IMG/VR virus record: IMGVR_UViG_3300035162_004494
Coordinates: 1-21,829 of that record
Direction: 5' to 3' (one strand)
DNA from: a virus
Length of the DNA stretch: 21,829 bases
The position numbers were made by a program, and so were the translations under genes. Positions 1 through 6,371 of this stretch are shown here, piece after piece. Position 1 is the stretch's first letter, and every line of letters begins with the position of its first letter. Under the pieces are notes generated by a model, which was not told the DNA's origin, did no database searches, and saw nothing but the letters and a program-made list of their open reading frames with translations.

Positions 1-130
1 AACGAGTGTCCATAACAACTCGTTCCCATATTGAGAATTTTGCGCGTGTATCTCTTATACGCTGTTCGACGCATTTATTTACAATGCGTCTACGTCTATT
101 GGTTCCGTAAACCAAGGCTTTTGTATTCAT
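1..130 (-). CDS. Unrecognised basic protein, N-terminal part, runs off the left edge
   Basis: Reading leftward from an ATG at 130-128 the frame stays open for 43 codons to the window edge. The visible start is very basic (MNTKALVYGTNRRRRIVNKC) and includes four consecutive arginines. It begins 5 nt after the stop of the gene at 136-354, so it is the third member of a tight minus-strand operon. No family recognised; an RNA- or DNA-binding role would fit the charge but is only inference. The start is the first ATG after the previous stop. Confidence 0.5.
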   Translation of the reverse strand, partial: MNTKALVYGTNRRRRIVNKCVEQRIRDTRAKFSIWERVVMDTR

Positions 131-135
131 AGTAA

Positions 136-354
136 TTAGCCAATGATGATAGTTATTTGACCACGGTTTCCTAGCCGTGTGAAGTGCTGTGTAGAAGCGC
201 GCTTCTTGCGCTTGTACTTAGTAGGTTCTTGTGCCTGCTGTTCAGCAAGGGAAATTGTGGGCATACGCATGCCAAATCGTCCGCTGCAGTTTTGTCTACT
301 GCGCGGATTGGGGAAGGGACTTTCGTCCCAACCCGTCACCAAACTACTTGCCAT
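136..354 (-). CDS. Small basic protein of unknown function (72 aa)
   Basis: A 72-residue frame starting at ATG 354, 4 nt after the stop of the gene at 359-829, and ending 5 nt before the next start. That packing is the main reason to believe it. The C-terminal half is basic (KYKRKKR) and ends in a short hydrophobic run ITIIIG. A second possible start is an internal Met-Arg-Met about 28 codons in, which would leave a 44-residue basic peptide. No recognised family. Plus-strand frames over the same DNA are shorter and have no operon-like spacing. Confidence 0.5.
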   Translation of the reverse strand: MASSLVTGWDESPFPNPRSRQNCSGRFGMRMPTISLAEQQAQEPTKYKRKKRASTQHFTRLGNRGQITIIIG

Positions 355-358
355 AATA

Positions 359-829
359 TTACTTCTTTCCCAAACCTTGGAATGAGATCCTCTGACCGAA
401 TGCCTCAGTCATATTAAGGGAAGACTTCATAGTGGCAAGTCCCTCACCTGAAGCCATTTTACGGAGGTTGATGCTGTATTTCATTACAGCGGATGACGTG
501 TAATCATCCGTAGTCATAACACATTCAGCCAAATCGGAACTCTGACCGCTTTCCGAATAATATACTCGGATAACAATGGGCTGAGTCTCAGTGAAAGCAC
601 TTGCCATAGGCTTGCCAAATTGCTCCTTGTATGTGGATGCCTCTAACATCTGAACCTGCGCATAACTTTGTATGTGCCTGCTCACAGCATGGAGAACGTC
701 CGCAGTATCACGGGGCTTGCTCATGGTTTGTGTGGTTTCCGTCTGAATCCTGAAATCTGAAGGATTTTCGACACGAGCCTTATTGCTCCTGTATTGCGTC
801 AATTGAACGCACATTGTCAACTTGGACAT
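359..829 (-). CDS. Unrecognised 156-aa protein, first gene of the leftward operon
   Basis: The frame is open from 916, but I place the start at the internal ATG 829-827 (MSKLTMCVQLTQYR...), giving 156 residues. Upstream of that ATG the same DNA forms a 7-bp hairpin and a perfect cloverleaf, and its translation is low-complexity and unconvincing, so it looks like an RNA leader. The protein has a mixed polar sequence, a central helix-like stretch around residues 45-70 (DTADVLHAVSRHIQSYAQ), then beta-like segments (QPIVIRVYYSES). Size and texture would suit a small structural or nucleic-acid-binding protein, but I do not recognise it. By eye its codon and base use is more GC-balanced than most of the rightward genes. 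No Shine-Dalgarno is visible; a run of seven C residues lies 6 nt upstream of the start. Confidence 0.6.
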   Translation of the reverse strand: MSKLTMCVQLTQYRSNKARVENPSDFRIQTETTQTMSKPRDTADVLHAVSRHIQSYAQVQMLEASTYKEQFGKPMASAFTETQPIVIRVYYSESGQSSDLAECVMTTDDYTSSAVMKYSINLRKMASGEGLATMKSSLNMTEAFGQRISFQGLGKK

Positions 830-852
830 GATATTGGGGGGGTTGTGGTTAT

Positions 853-872
853 GACTCCCAAAATCGGGAGTC
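853..872 (-). promoter_or_regulatory. 7-bp leader hairpin upstream of the 156-aa gene
   Basis: Perfect inverted repeat GACTCCC (853-859) / GGGAGTC (866-872) with a 6-nt loop. On the minus strand it directly follows the cloverleaf at 873-933 and ends 23 nt before the ATG at 829. No T-run follows it (the next bases are ATAACCACAACC and then C-rich), so it is not an obvious terminator; a leader element is more likely. Confidence 0.5.
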
Positions 873-933
873 GTGTCAGAGAACGGAGTCGAACCGCTCC
901 ACAGTTGTGCCGCCATCCTCGACGGTCTGACAC
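873..933 (-). ncRNA. Four-helix cloverleaf with tRNA-like T-loop in the leader of the leftward operon
   Basis: Read on the minus strand, 61 nt fold into a four-way junction with no unpaired junction bases: P1 GTGTCAGA (933-926) with TCTGACAC (880-873), 8 bp; P2 CCGTC/GGCGG around loop GAGGAT; P3 CAC/GTG around AACT; P4 GAGCGG/CCGTTC closed by loop TTCGACT, which matches the T-loop of tRNA. The two non-Watson-Crick pairs (one each in P2 and P4) are G-U on the minus strand but would be A-C on the plus strand, which favours a minus-strand RNA. It is too short for a real tRNA and has no anticodon arm. It sits 43 nt upstream of the ATG at 829, so a cis-acting leader or a processed tRNA-like RNA are both possible. 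Confidence 0.6.
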
Positions 934-941
934 CTCCGTAA

Positions 942-992
942 AATTAACCGCGCCTATCTTTGACGCTTGACTAGTTGGCTAGTCGGTTAATT
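942..992. repeat. Branched inverted repeat (three-way junction)
   Basis: Outer stem AATTAACC (942-949) / GGTTAATT (985-992) encloses hairpin GACTAG (969-974) / CTAGTC (979-984) with a 4-nt loop, and a short GCG/CGC pairing (950-952/964-966). The bases ATTAACCGC recur at 1169-1177, so the GGTTAAT strand has a second possible partner. It lies between the minus-strand cloverleaf and the plus-strand promoter-like motif at 991-1000, which it overlaps by two bases. Confidence 0.55.
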
Positions 993-1000
993 ATATTTGT
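991..1000 (+). promoter_or_regulatory. Promoter-like TTATATTTGT (Bacteroidota -7 box)
   Basis: TATATTTG (992-999) fits the Bacteroidota consensus TAnnTTTG. The decamer TTATATTTGT recurs exactly at 7138-7147 and 15348-15357, each in an intergenic gap just before a gene, and nearly so at 2489-2498. No clear -33 box; a TTG lies at 967-969. It would drive plus-strand transcription into the structured gene-free region. The decamer also occurs inside the fibre gene (21174-21183) and inverted at 20372-20381, so chance copies exist. Confidence 0.4.
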
Positions 1001-1030
1001 TGTTAATTTTATAGACTACACCGAAACAGT

Positions 1031-1108
1031 CCTACCATGGTGGGTAGGTCGGTAACGGGGCATAATAATTGGAATATGTGGGAGGAACCGTAACATGATG
1101 CGACCTAC
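1031..1108. repeat. Two mutually exclusive stems sharing GTAGG
   Basis: CCTACC (1031-1036) pairs with GGTAGG (1043-1048) as a local hairpin, but GTAGGTCG (1044-1051) is also perfectly complementary to CGACCTAC (1101-1108). The strand GTAGG at 1044-1048 cannot be in both stems, an arrangement typical of RNA switches. The local loop contains the palindrome CCATGG. Confidence 0.5.
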
Positions 1109-1114
1109 TAACAG

Positions 1115-1158
1115 AGTCACGATATAGGATACCTCACCACCTATATTCATCGCTGACT
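1115..1158. repeat. Extended interrupted hairpin
   Basis: AGTCA (1115-1119) / TGACT (1154-1158) forms the base, an asymmetric internal loop follows, and ATATAGG (1122-1128) / CCTATAT (1140-1146) forms the upper 7-bp stem with an 11-nt loop. Confidence 0.5.
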
Positions 1159-1350
1159 TGCTTTCAACTATTAACCGCACCACCTCTTGGAGGGGATATA
1201 GTCTCTACTGTTCGTCCATAGACATAATTATACCTCGTTTGTGCATTTGTTCGTTCGGCCATGCACTCAATGAGTCGCCGTCCTCGTTCGAGGCCAAGAG
1301 GTTAGGGGTATTCGCCTCGTTGCATACTGAGCCACTATGATTTCGACTGT

Positions 1351-1371
1351 GTACAGGTATCCCACCTGTAC
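1351..1371. repeat. Perfect 8-bp hairpin GTACAGGT/ACCTGTAC
   Basis: Perfect inverted repeat with a 5-nt loop (ATCCC). No T-run on either side, so it does not look like a terminator. It could be an RNA stem or an operator-like DNA palindrome. Confidence 0.55.
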
Positions 1372-1486
1372 GTGTCTAAGCATACCTAGCCCACGAATTT
1401 TAATACCCGTCACCATGTCAAACTGTACCCGTATCCCCTTTGGAACACCACAATATTACTTTGGAAGTTTCACACTAAAAATTTCC

Positions 1487-1549
1487 TTCGACAGACAGTT
1501 ATATAATCGTTCAAAAAAAACGTAACTATCTGATTATCAAGTAGTTAGA
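1487..1549. repeat. Diverged direct repeat, copy 1
   Basis: Begins with TTCGACAGA and ends with a 33-nt block (1517-1549) matching 1778-1810 at 26 of 33 positions by hand count, including AAAACGTAA and TCAAGTAGTTA at equal spacing. TAACTA (1523-1528) also pairs with TAGTTA (1542-1547) in this copy. Confidence 0.5.
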
Positions 1550-1757
1550 AAACGTGTAATTTCGACTAACGGTGTTGACAGGATATTATACGGGGGGTAA
1601 AACAGGTAGTACATTAAACCGTGCGCGCGGGATTCTAAATACAACATCACGCGCGATACAAAACAAAATTTACACTACCAAATAAAAACAAAAGAATTAA
1701 CATTTTTTGGCTGTCAGGAGATCTGGTCAAACTGAAAATTAACGTTTATTGGGATAA

Positions 1758-1810
1758 TTCGACAGAAAAGACTTGACAAAACGTAAAGTGCTGATATTCA
1801 AGTAGTTATA
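1758..1810. repeat. Diverged direct repeat, copy 2
   Basis: Second copy of the block at 1487-1549, 10 nt shorter between TTCGACAGA (1758-1766) and the conserved 33-nt part. It cannot form the TAACTA/TAGTTA hairpin seen in copy 1. GTCAAACTG also occurs ahead of both copies (1418-1426 region and 1727-1735 region), hinting at a longer, older duplication. Confidence 0.5.
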
Positions 1811-1846
1811 GCGTCCTCGGTATAACGCCGATACAGTGATAGTACA

Positions 1847-1892
1847 CCCCCACAGACCACCGAAAGTGCCTCAGAATGGCTAAGAATGGGGG
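1847..1892. repeat. C5/G5 stem enclosing small hairpins
   Basis: CCCCC (1847-1851) pairs with GGGGG (1888-1892), extendable by ACA/TGT across one bulged A. Inside, CAC-CGAAA-GTG and GCC-TCAGAAT-GGC can form short hairpins, giving a multibranch element. Confidence 0.35.
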
Positions 1893-1952
1893 ATGTCATG
1901 GCAACCACAAAAACAAATGGAATTAGCCAATAAATGTTAAAAGAAGTGAACG

Positions 1953-1982
1953 AGTATACCCCCCCAATCGAGTGGGTATACT
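1953..1982. repeat. Perfect 9-bp hairpin AGTATACCC/GGGTATACT
   Basis: Longest uninterrupted hairpin stem in the region, with a 12-nt loop. No T-run follows on either strand. RNA stem or DNA palindrome. Confidence 0.55.
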
Positions 1983-2108
1983 AGGTGTTAGATACGTGTT
2001 GGGGTATTGTGCTATCATTCAACGCTTTAAGCCTCATCCCTTAAAGTATACCGACAGGTAGCCTTACTTAAAACCCTGGAAATCAATTAGTTAGAGAAAA
2101 AAGGTGGA

Positions 2109-2148
2109 ATTTCAGTCAATACCCTATCAAATAGGTAGTAATTGAAAT
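2109..2148. repeat. Bulged long hairpin
   Basis: ATTTCA (2109-2114) and a following CAAT face ATTGAAAT (2141-2148) across a small bulge, enclosing a perfect 5-bp hairpin CCTAT/ATAGG (2123-2127/2131-2135) with a 3-nt loop. Followed by an A/T-rich tract (2180-2245) that could melt easily. Confidence 0.4.
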
Positions 2149-2351
2149 ACAATATCCATTTTGGGAATGAAAATCGTTTCGTCTATATAATATATAATCC
2201 CCCCTCAAAATACTTCTAATATTTTTTTTAACTCCAATATTTTTTCACTGGGTCATCTCTTGTAGCTGTTCAAAACATATTGTTATTCGCCTTGACATTG
2301 TCATTTTTATGTTATACCTTAGCAAGACTTCGTCAGAAACGATATACTGAC

Positions 2352-2381
2352 ACACAGTAAGCAGTAGACAGTGTTTTTTTT
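2352..2381 (+). terminator. Weak terminator-like stem followed by T8
   Basis: ACAC (2352-2355) pairs with GTGT (2371-2374); after an A/A mismatch GT pairs with AC (2357-2358/2368-2369), and eight T residues span 2374-2381. The stem is short and AT-rich, so this is a weak call. It lies between the gene-free region and the start at 2502 and would separate the two transcripts. Confidence 0.35.
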
Positions 2382-2488
2382 GATATATAAAAGAATACCG
2401 ATCAGTAGTTTATGACAAGGGTTGCTGTGTCCAGCGGTTAAATCACTTAAAGTAAAGGTTTAAGTAAATAGTTAAAGCGTTGTCTTTC

Positions 2489-2498
2489 ATATATTTGT
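2489..2498 (+). promoter_or_regulatory. Promoter-like ATATATTTGT directly upstream of the giant virion gene
   Basis: Contains TATATTTG (2490-2497), fitting TAnnTTTG. It ends only 3 nt before the ATG at 2502, so a transcript starting the usual few bases downstream of this box would be leaderless or nearly so. Confidence 0.45.
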
Positions 2499-2501
2499 GA
2501 A

Positions 2502-5500
2502 ATGGACATTAAGAAACGCCGTAGACCAGGAATTAAAGCTATAAGAGACTTCCAGAATGGCGGGTTATTTATATCGCCAGACGAGGCGAGGGAGTTATCT
2601 AGTCAAGCTGACTTTCAATCATATAATAGAGAGAGGGATCCAGGAAGTATCAAACCAACCCCACCCTTAACCCACTCAAAAGTTCTAGAAAGCCTAGCGT
2701 ACATGATAGCCAACCCACTGGATTCATGGACAGCAGGAAGAGATTACGACACTTTTCTACCTTCAAGAGAACAGATACTGTCCAAAACCTCTCCTATGGG
2801 GGCGGCTATAACAGCTTTAAACCCTTTAGATGAGGCAGCTGCTGTTATTTCTTCTTTGGTAGAACTAGAAAAAGGAAATTATGTAAATGCAGCTATATAC
2901 CCTGTCCTATCAATGTTCCCGCAGGCTTTCAGGAAGTCATTGCGTGATAGAGCAGATAAAATAAGAAAACACCATGATAGTGGGAGCCAATGGAGCGGCA
3001 ATTGGGAGTGGCAGAAATTAGTAAAAGAGCAAAATGATGAAATTGCGGATCTCACGGTTTACACAAGGAACCAAAATCCGCAAGAGTTTGACGATATGCT
3101 AAAACAATCTATTATCAACCTCCCAGAACCACAAGCAAAAAATTTATTTCAAAGTTTAGTTGCCACCAGGCAAGAACATCTAGGATACGGGAACATGTCG
3201 ATATTCAAAGGACTTGATCCAAGTACTAGAATAGATCAACCGATTACTTTTGATAGATTTGGTTTAGAAAATGTAGAGGGGAACCCATCTGTAGATGCGA
3301 TTTCTAAGGCGAGAACCCATCAAATGGACCCTTATCATCCAGGGAGTGGTCTTTTTCATCATGATGAAATGCAGCGCCTTACTAATAGTGTGCCATTATA
3401 TCGTACTGTAAGATCAAAAGACGCTACTTCACCTTACAATGTAATAAGAGGTGAAGACAGAATAAAAGTTCACGAAGATGAACTCCTACCAAATGATATT
3501 ATAACCTCTCTAAGTCAACCTAATACTGAGGGGAGAAAGGATGTAACTATACCTGGTGATAGAGCTGTAAGTACATCAAATGAGAATGATCCACTTTTTT
3601 GGTCGACTATTAATAAAAAAACGAATAGTTTTACTACCCCTTTCAAAATACAAAATACTAAAGGGCTTCCTGTTATGAGACAGCCTTTGCTAAATTCTTC
3701 CGAATCGAGTCTTAATCATGAGCAAGAATTTACTCTTCCTTCGAATCAAGCATTTAAAGTTGTAAAAGTCGGGGATAGAGATTTGACTTTTCCAGAAAAT
3801 TTGTCAAGTGAAAATAAGAAAGATATTCTCAATAGAATAGAACCACATATAATTGAGCCTATAAAATTAAATAAAGGACAGCGGGAATTTAGGCAAGGCG
3901 GTAAGCGGAGTCTTAATGTTGCAAAAACTCCTAAAGAACAAAAGCAAGGGTTAAGACTTGCACACCAAGCGGGGAACGTTAATCAAAGTATGGCATTTCC
4001 TAATGTCCCTCCTAACACTCCATTCAATACGATGGGCATGAAGGCTCCAATCGATATCAAGAAGTTCGACAAGCAGGGAAACTTAATTAAGTCATACGAT
4101 AACGTTCCCCCAGGTGTACAGAACCTCCCAACAGGACCACAAAAAGGTACTGTTCTTGAAACTCCCGCTAACATGCAGTCAGGAGGAGAAGTAAAAATGC
4201 AAAGTGAGGGGACTATCTCTCCAGATGAGATGATGCAGAAGTTGCAACAGTCAAAAAACCCTGACAAGTTGAGAGGAAGTGATGCCCCCGTCCCCCGCAC
4301 CATCGAGCAAGAAAAAGAACGTCAATCAAGAGAGTGGGCTAAAGAGAAGACCCCTGATGCGTTTTTCCAAACAGCTAGGTTTATGCCTCTCCTTGGTGAG
4401 ACTATAGACTCAGCGGAGCTGGCTAAAGTTCGACTTACAGGTACGGACTTCTATGGTAATGAGCACAACCCTAATATTTACGCAGCTATGACGGCGGCAG
4501 GTTACCTCATACCTAATATATTGGAGAAACCTTTAAAAAGTGCTTGGCGAGCACTGAAAAAGTTCCCTTCTAATTTTTCCAAGAAAGACTTCGCAGATAT
4601 CTCAATAGAAAAAAGGGAAGGGATCCTCGGAAATCTAGTTACAGCTCACGATGAGGTATACAGACAGTCAGGAGTAACCAACGGCATCTTGCTTGCTGAA
4701 GACGCAGCGATGATGAGAAATGTGCGGCAGCTCCCGTCTTTGATGTCTGGTAGTAATCTAGAGAATTCCGTAGGGAAGGACGGGATGATCCACGCATCAC
4801 AGATAAAGAACCTTATATCCAATAAAAACACTTCGAATGTGGAGAGAACGTACCTCCAAGAGGCACTAGACGTATCCACATTGACAGGAGGTAAGATAGA
4901 TTACAACCAGTTCCGCCGAGAGGTCGTTTCTTTGGTTTCTTCCGAAAAAGGCATTTTCCATACAGAGCAAACCGACCAGTATGCCGATTATGGCTTGGTT
5001 AATCTTTCGAAAATAGGTGAAGGGAAGTTTGGGGTGGATGAGCTTAATGCGAAAACCAACCTTATACGCACCACTGACCAAGATCTCCAGAGCGAAAGAG
5101 AAGGCCATTTCGGGAAGGACGTTATCGGCCACTACAGGTCCTTTGAGCGTCCAGATGAGAAGGGGGTTCTATATATCTCTGAGATGCAATCCGACCCGAT
5201 GCAGGCCAGCGCGCAGGGAGGGGGGCCAAAAAGGGTTTCCCTCCTAGGGGCACATCGCATGAGTGACGATGAAGTTAATGGTGATATGTTTTCGGCACTC
5301 AGGTTTATTGATGATGATAAAAAGATGTTGGCTGACCTGGATAACGTCAAGACCCTACAGGACATGAGGACTTGGAGTAGGATATTCAATCTGTCCGCTT
5401 TTTCGGACGATTATACAACCCTTTCTATCGACAATAATCGTGCAATTCAGCACTTTGAGAGTATGGGTAATCCCTTCTCGGCGCAGTCCGATTTCATGAT

Positions 5501-6365
5501 AACGATCAACGGCGATGCAGTAAAGAATGCCGCGATTAATCTGGGCCCTAGCACTGGTAACAGCGCCGACTTGCTCCCTATACGCAAGGCTTTAGAAGAA
5601 AAAATAGCGCTGACACAGGCGTATCACGATGGCTTAGAAGGCGGTTGGAGAGGCGGCCCAAACCCCAAGCAAGCCAGCCTAATTAAGAACCAAGACCAGT
5701 TCCTTATCTCTCACGTCCTGGAGCAGGAAGCGAAGGGGGCAGACAAGCTCCGCTTCCCGACGGGGGAGACGACAGGTAAAATTCAGGGGTACGAGGATGT
5801 AGAATTTACCCGTCGGGAAGCCAAGGAGCGTTTTGAACGCTATGAGGCCCTGGCTCAATCGTTCAGGGAAATGCCTGGGGTTGATAGGGCTTTCAAAGAA
5901 CACCCAATGCTAAAAGGTAAGACCGATGACGAGGTGCATGTAATAATGGACAAGGTGAATGGTCATCGTAGAATTACGGAAGCTCATGGCCCGTCAGATA
6001 AGGTGGAGGGCTACCAATGGGCGGATGAGGCGAAAGAATGGGAACAAGGGTGGCTCAGAATGAAAAACGGTAGATCTATTGAGAAGGGGGCGGTAAAGGA
6101 TTGGCATGACGCTAGAAGCGGTATCCGTACCAGCAAAATACACTTAGATGCCGTAAACTCCTACGCTCCAGTCCAGATAGGGATTATGAAGGGGTATGAC
6201 GACCTCCCGAAAGCGCTGAAGAAGCACGGGTTGGAAGCGAAAAAAGTCACTGACGATGCAGGCAACAGTTGGTGGGAGGTAGATATCCCCGCTAAACTAG
6301 GTCAAGGTGTAGGGGAGATCAGATCATACAAAAAAGGTGGTAAATTTAAAATATTAAAGAAATAA
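2502..6365 (+). CDS. Giant virion-associated polyvalent-type protein (1287 aa) with EMQSD motif
   Basis: A single 1287-codon frame. The C-terminal part resembles phage large polyvalent or internal virion proteins: VLYISEMQSD with Glu894-Met-Gln-Ser-Asp898, then ADKLRFPTGETTG around residue 1084, then a closing segment with KGYDDLPKALKKHG and WWEVDIP near the C terminus. In known families these are parts of one domain of unknown biochemistry found in proteins packaged with or injected alongside phage DNA. Four aromatic/Met-x-x-Gly-Gly motifs occur: FQNGG (residues 17-21), FRQGG (463-467), MQSGG (558-562) and YKKGG close to the end. SPDE follows both the first and the third, suggesting two fused modules. 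By eye, DNA before about 4000 is AT-rich and DNA after about 4200 richer in G and C, which supports fusion or mosaic origin. No transmembrane segment or protease motif noticed. Start chosen as the first ATG after the promoter-like box. Confidence 0.75.
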   Translation: MDIKKRRRPGIKAIRDFQNGGLFISPDEARELSSQADFQSYNRERDPGSIKPTPPLTHSKVLESLAYMIANPLDSWTAGRDYDTFLPSREQILSKTSPMGAAITALNPLDEAAAVISSLVELEKGNYVNAAIYPVLSMFPQAFRKSLRDRADKIRKHHDSGSQWSGNWEWQKLVKEQNDEIADLTVYTRNQNPQEFDDMLKQSIINLPEPQAKNLFQSLVATRQEHLGYGNMSIFKGLDPSTRIDQPITFDRFGLENVEGNPSVDAISKARTHQMDPYHPGSGLFHHDEMQRLTNSVPLYRTVRSKDATSPYNVIRGEDRIKVHEDELLPNDIITSLSQPNTEGRKDVTIPGDRAVSTSNENDPLFWSTINKKTNSFTTPFKIQNTKGLPVMRQPLLNSSESSLNHEQEFTLPSNQAFKVVKVGDRDLTFPENLSSENKKDILNRIEPHIIEPIKLNKGQREFRQGGKRSLNVAKTPKEQKQGLRLAHQAGNVNQSMAFPNVPPNTPFNTMGMKAPIDIKKFDKQGNLIKSYDNVPPGVQNLPTGPQKGTVLETPANMQSGGEVKMQSEGTISPDEMMQKLQQSKNPDKLRGSDAPVPRTIEQEKERQSREWAKEKTPDAFFQTARFMPLLGETIDSAELAKVRLTGTDFYGNEHNPNIYAAMTAAGYLIPNILEKPLKSAWRALKKFPSNFSKKDFADISIEKREGILGNLVTAHDEVYRQSGVTNGILLAEDAAMMRNVRQLPSLMSGSNLENSVGKDGMIHASQIKNLISNKNTSNVERTYLQEALDVSTLTGGKIDYNQFRREVVSLVSSEKGIFHTEQTDQYADYGLVNLSKIGEGKFGVDELNAKTNLIRTTDQDLQSEREGHFGKDVIGHYRSFERPDEKGVLYISEMQSDPMQASAQGGGPKRVSLLGAHRMSDDEVNGDMFSALRFIDDDKKMLADLDNVKTLQDMRTWSRIFNLSAFSDDYTTLSIDNNRAIQHFESMGNPFSAQSDFMITINGDAVKNAAINLGPSTGNSADLLPIRKALEEKIALTQAYHDGLEGGWRGGPNPKQASLIKNQDQFLISHVLEQEAKGADKLRFPTGETTGKIQGYEDVEFTRREAKERFERYEALAQSFREMPGVDRAFKEHPMLKGKTDDEVHVIMDKVNGHRRITEAHGPSDKVEGYQWADEAKEWEQGWLRMKNGRSIEKGAVKDWHDARSGIRTSKIHLDAVNSYAPVQIGIMKGYDDLPKALKKHGLEAKKVTDDAGNSWWEVDIPAKLGQGVGEIRSYKKGGKFKILKK

Positions 6366-6371
6366 TAAAAT

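Larger units (their letters stand above)
1001..2381 (+). ncRNA. Candidate structured non-coding region, about 1.4 kb
   Basis: No credible protein gene on either strand; the two short plus-strand frames here lack start context and family likeness. The stretch holds many perfect stems: 1031-1036/1043-1048, 1044-1051/1101-1108, 1115-1119/1154-1158 enclosing 1122-1128/1140-1146, 1241-1246/1261-1266, 1289-1294/1314-1319, 1351-1358/1364-1371, 1847-1851/1888-1892, 1953-1961/1974-1982 and 2123-2127/2131-2135. A promoter-like motif precedes it and a T8 run closes it. This could be one large ornate RNA, several small RNAs, or a replication origin with hairpins and repeats; the sequence alone does not decide, and strand is inferred only from the promoter-like motif. 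Confidence 0.35.

Noticed and set aside
359-829. Single-stranded RNA phage coat protein, suggested by size and the hairpin upstream
   Set aside because: No sequence match I can defend, and the surrounding gene order (no maturation gene upstream, no replicase seen) does not fit.
830-916. N-terminal extension of the 156-aa protein starting at 916
   Set aside because: The extension overlaps the cloverleaf and hairpin exactly and its residues look random; the ATG at 829 is a better start.
873-933. Ordinary tRNA gene on the minus strand
   Set aside because: Acceptor-like and T-arm-like parts are present, but only 61 nt long, coaxial helix is 14 bp instead of 12, and there is no anticodon arm.
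1158-1525. Two short plus-strand frames (60 and 62 codons)
   Set aside because: They lie across perfect hairpins, have no operon-like spacing and no protein-like residue pattern.
1574-2318. TTGACA boxes (1574, 1773, 2292) as sigma-70 promoters
   Set aside because: Spacing to any TATAAT-like box is wrong or poor (the best, 2292, has a 15-nt spacer), and the host type uses a different promoter consensus.
1-2501. CRISPR array or insertion sequence
   Set aside because: The repeats are few, unequal and diverged with no regular spacers; no transposase frame or terminal inverted repeats with target duplication are visible.
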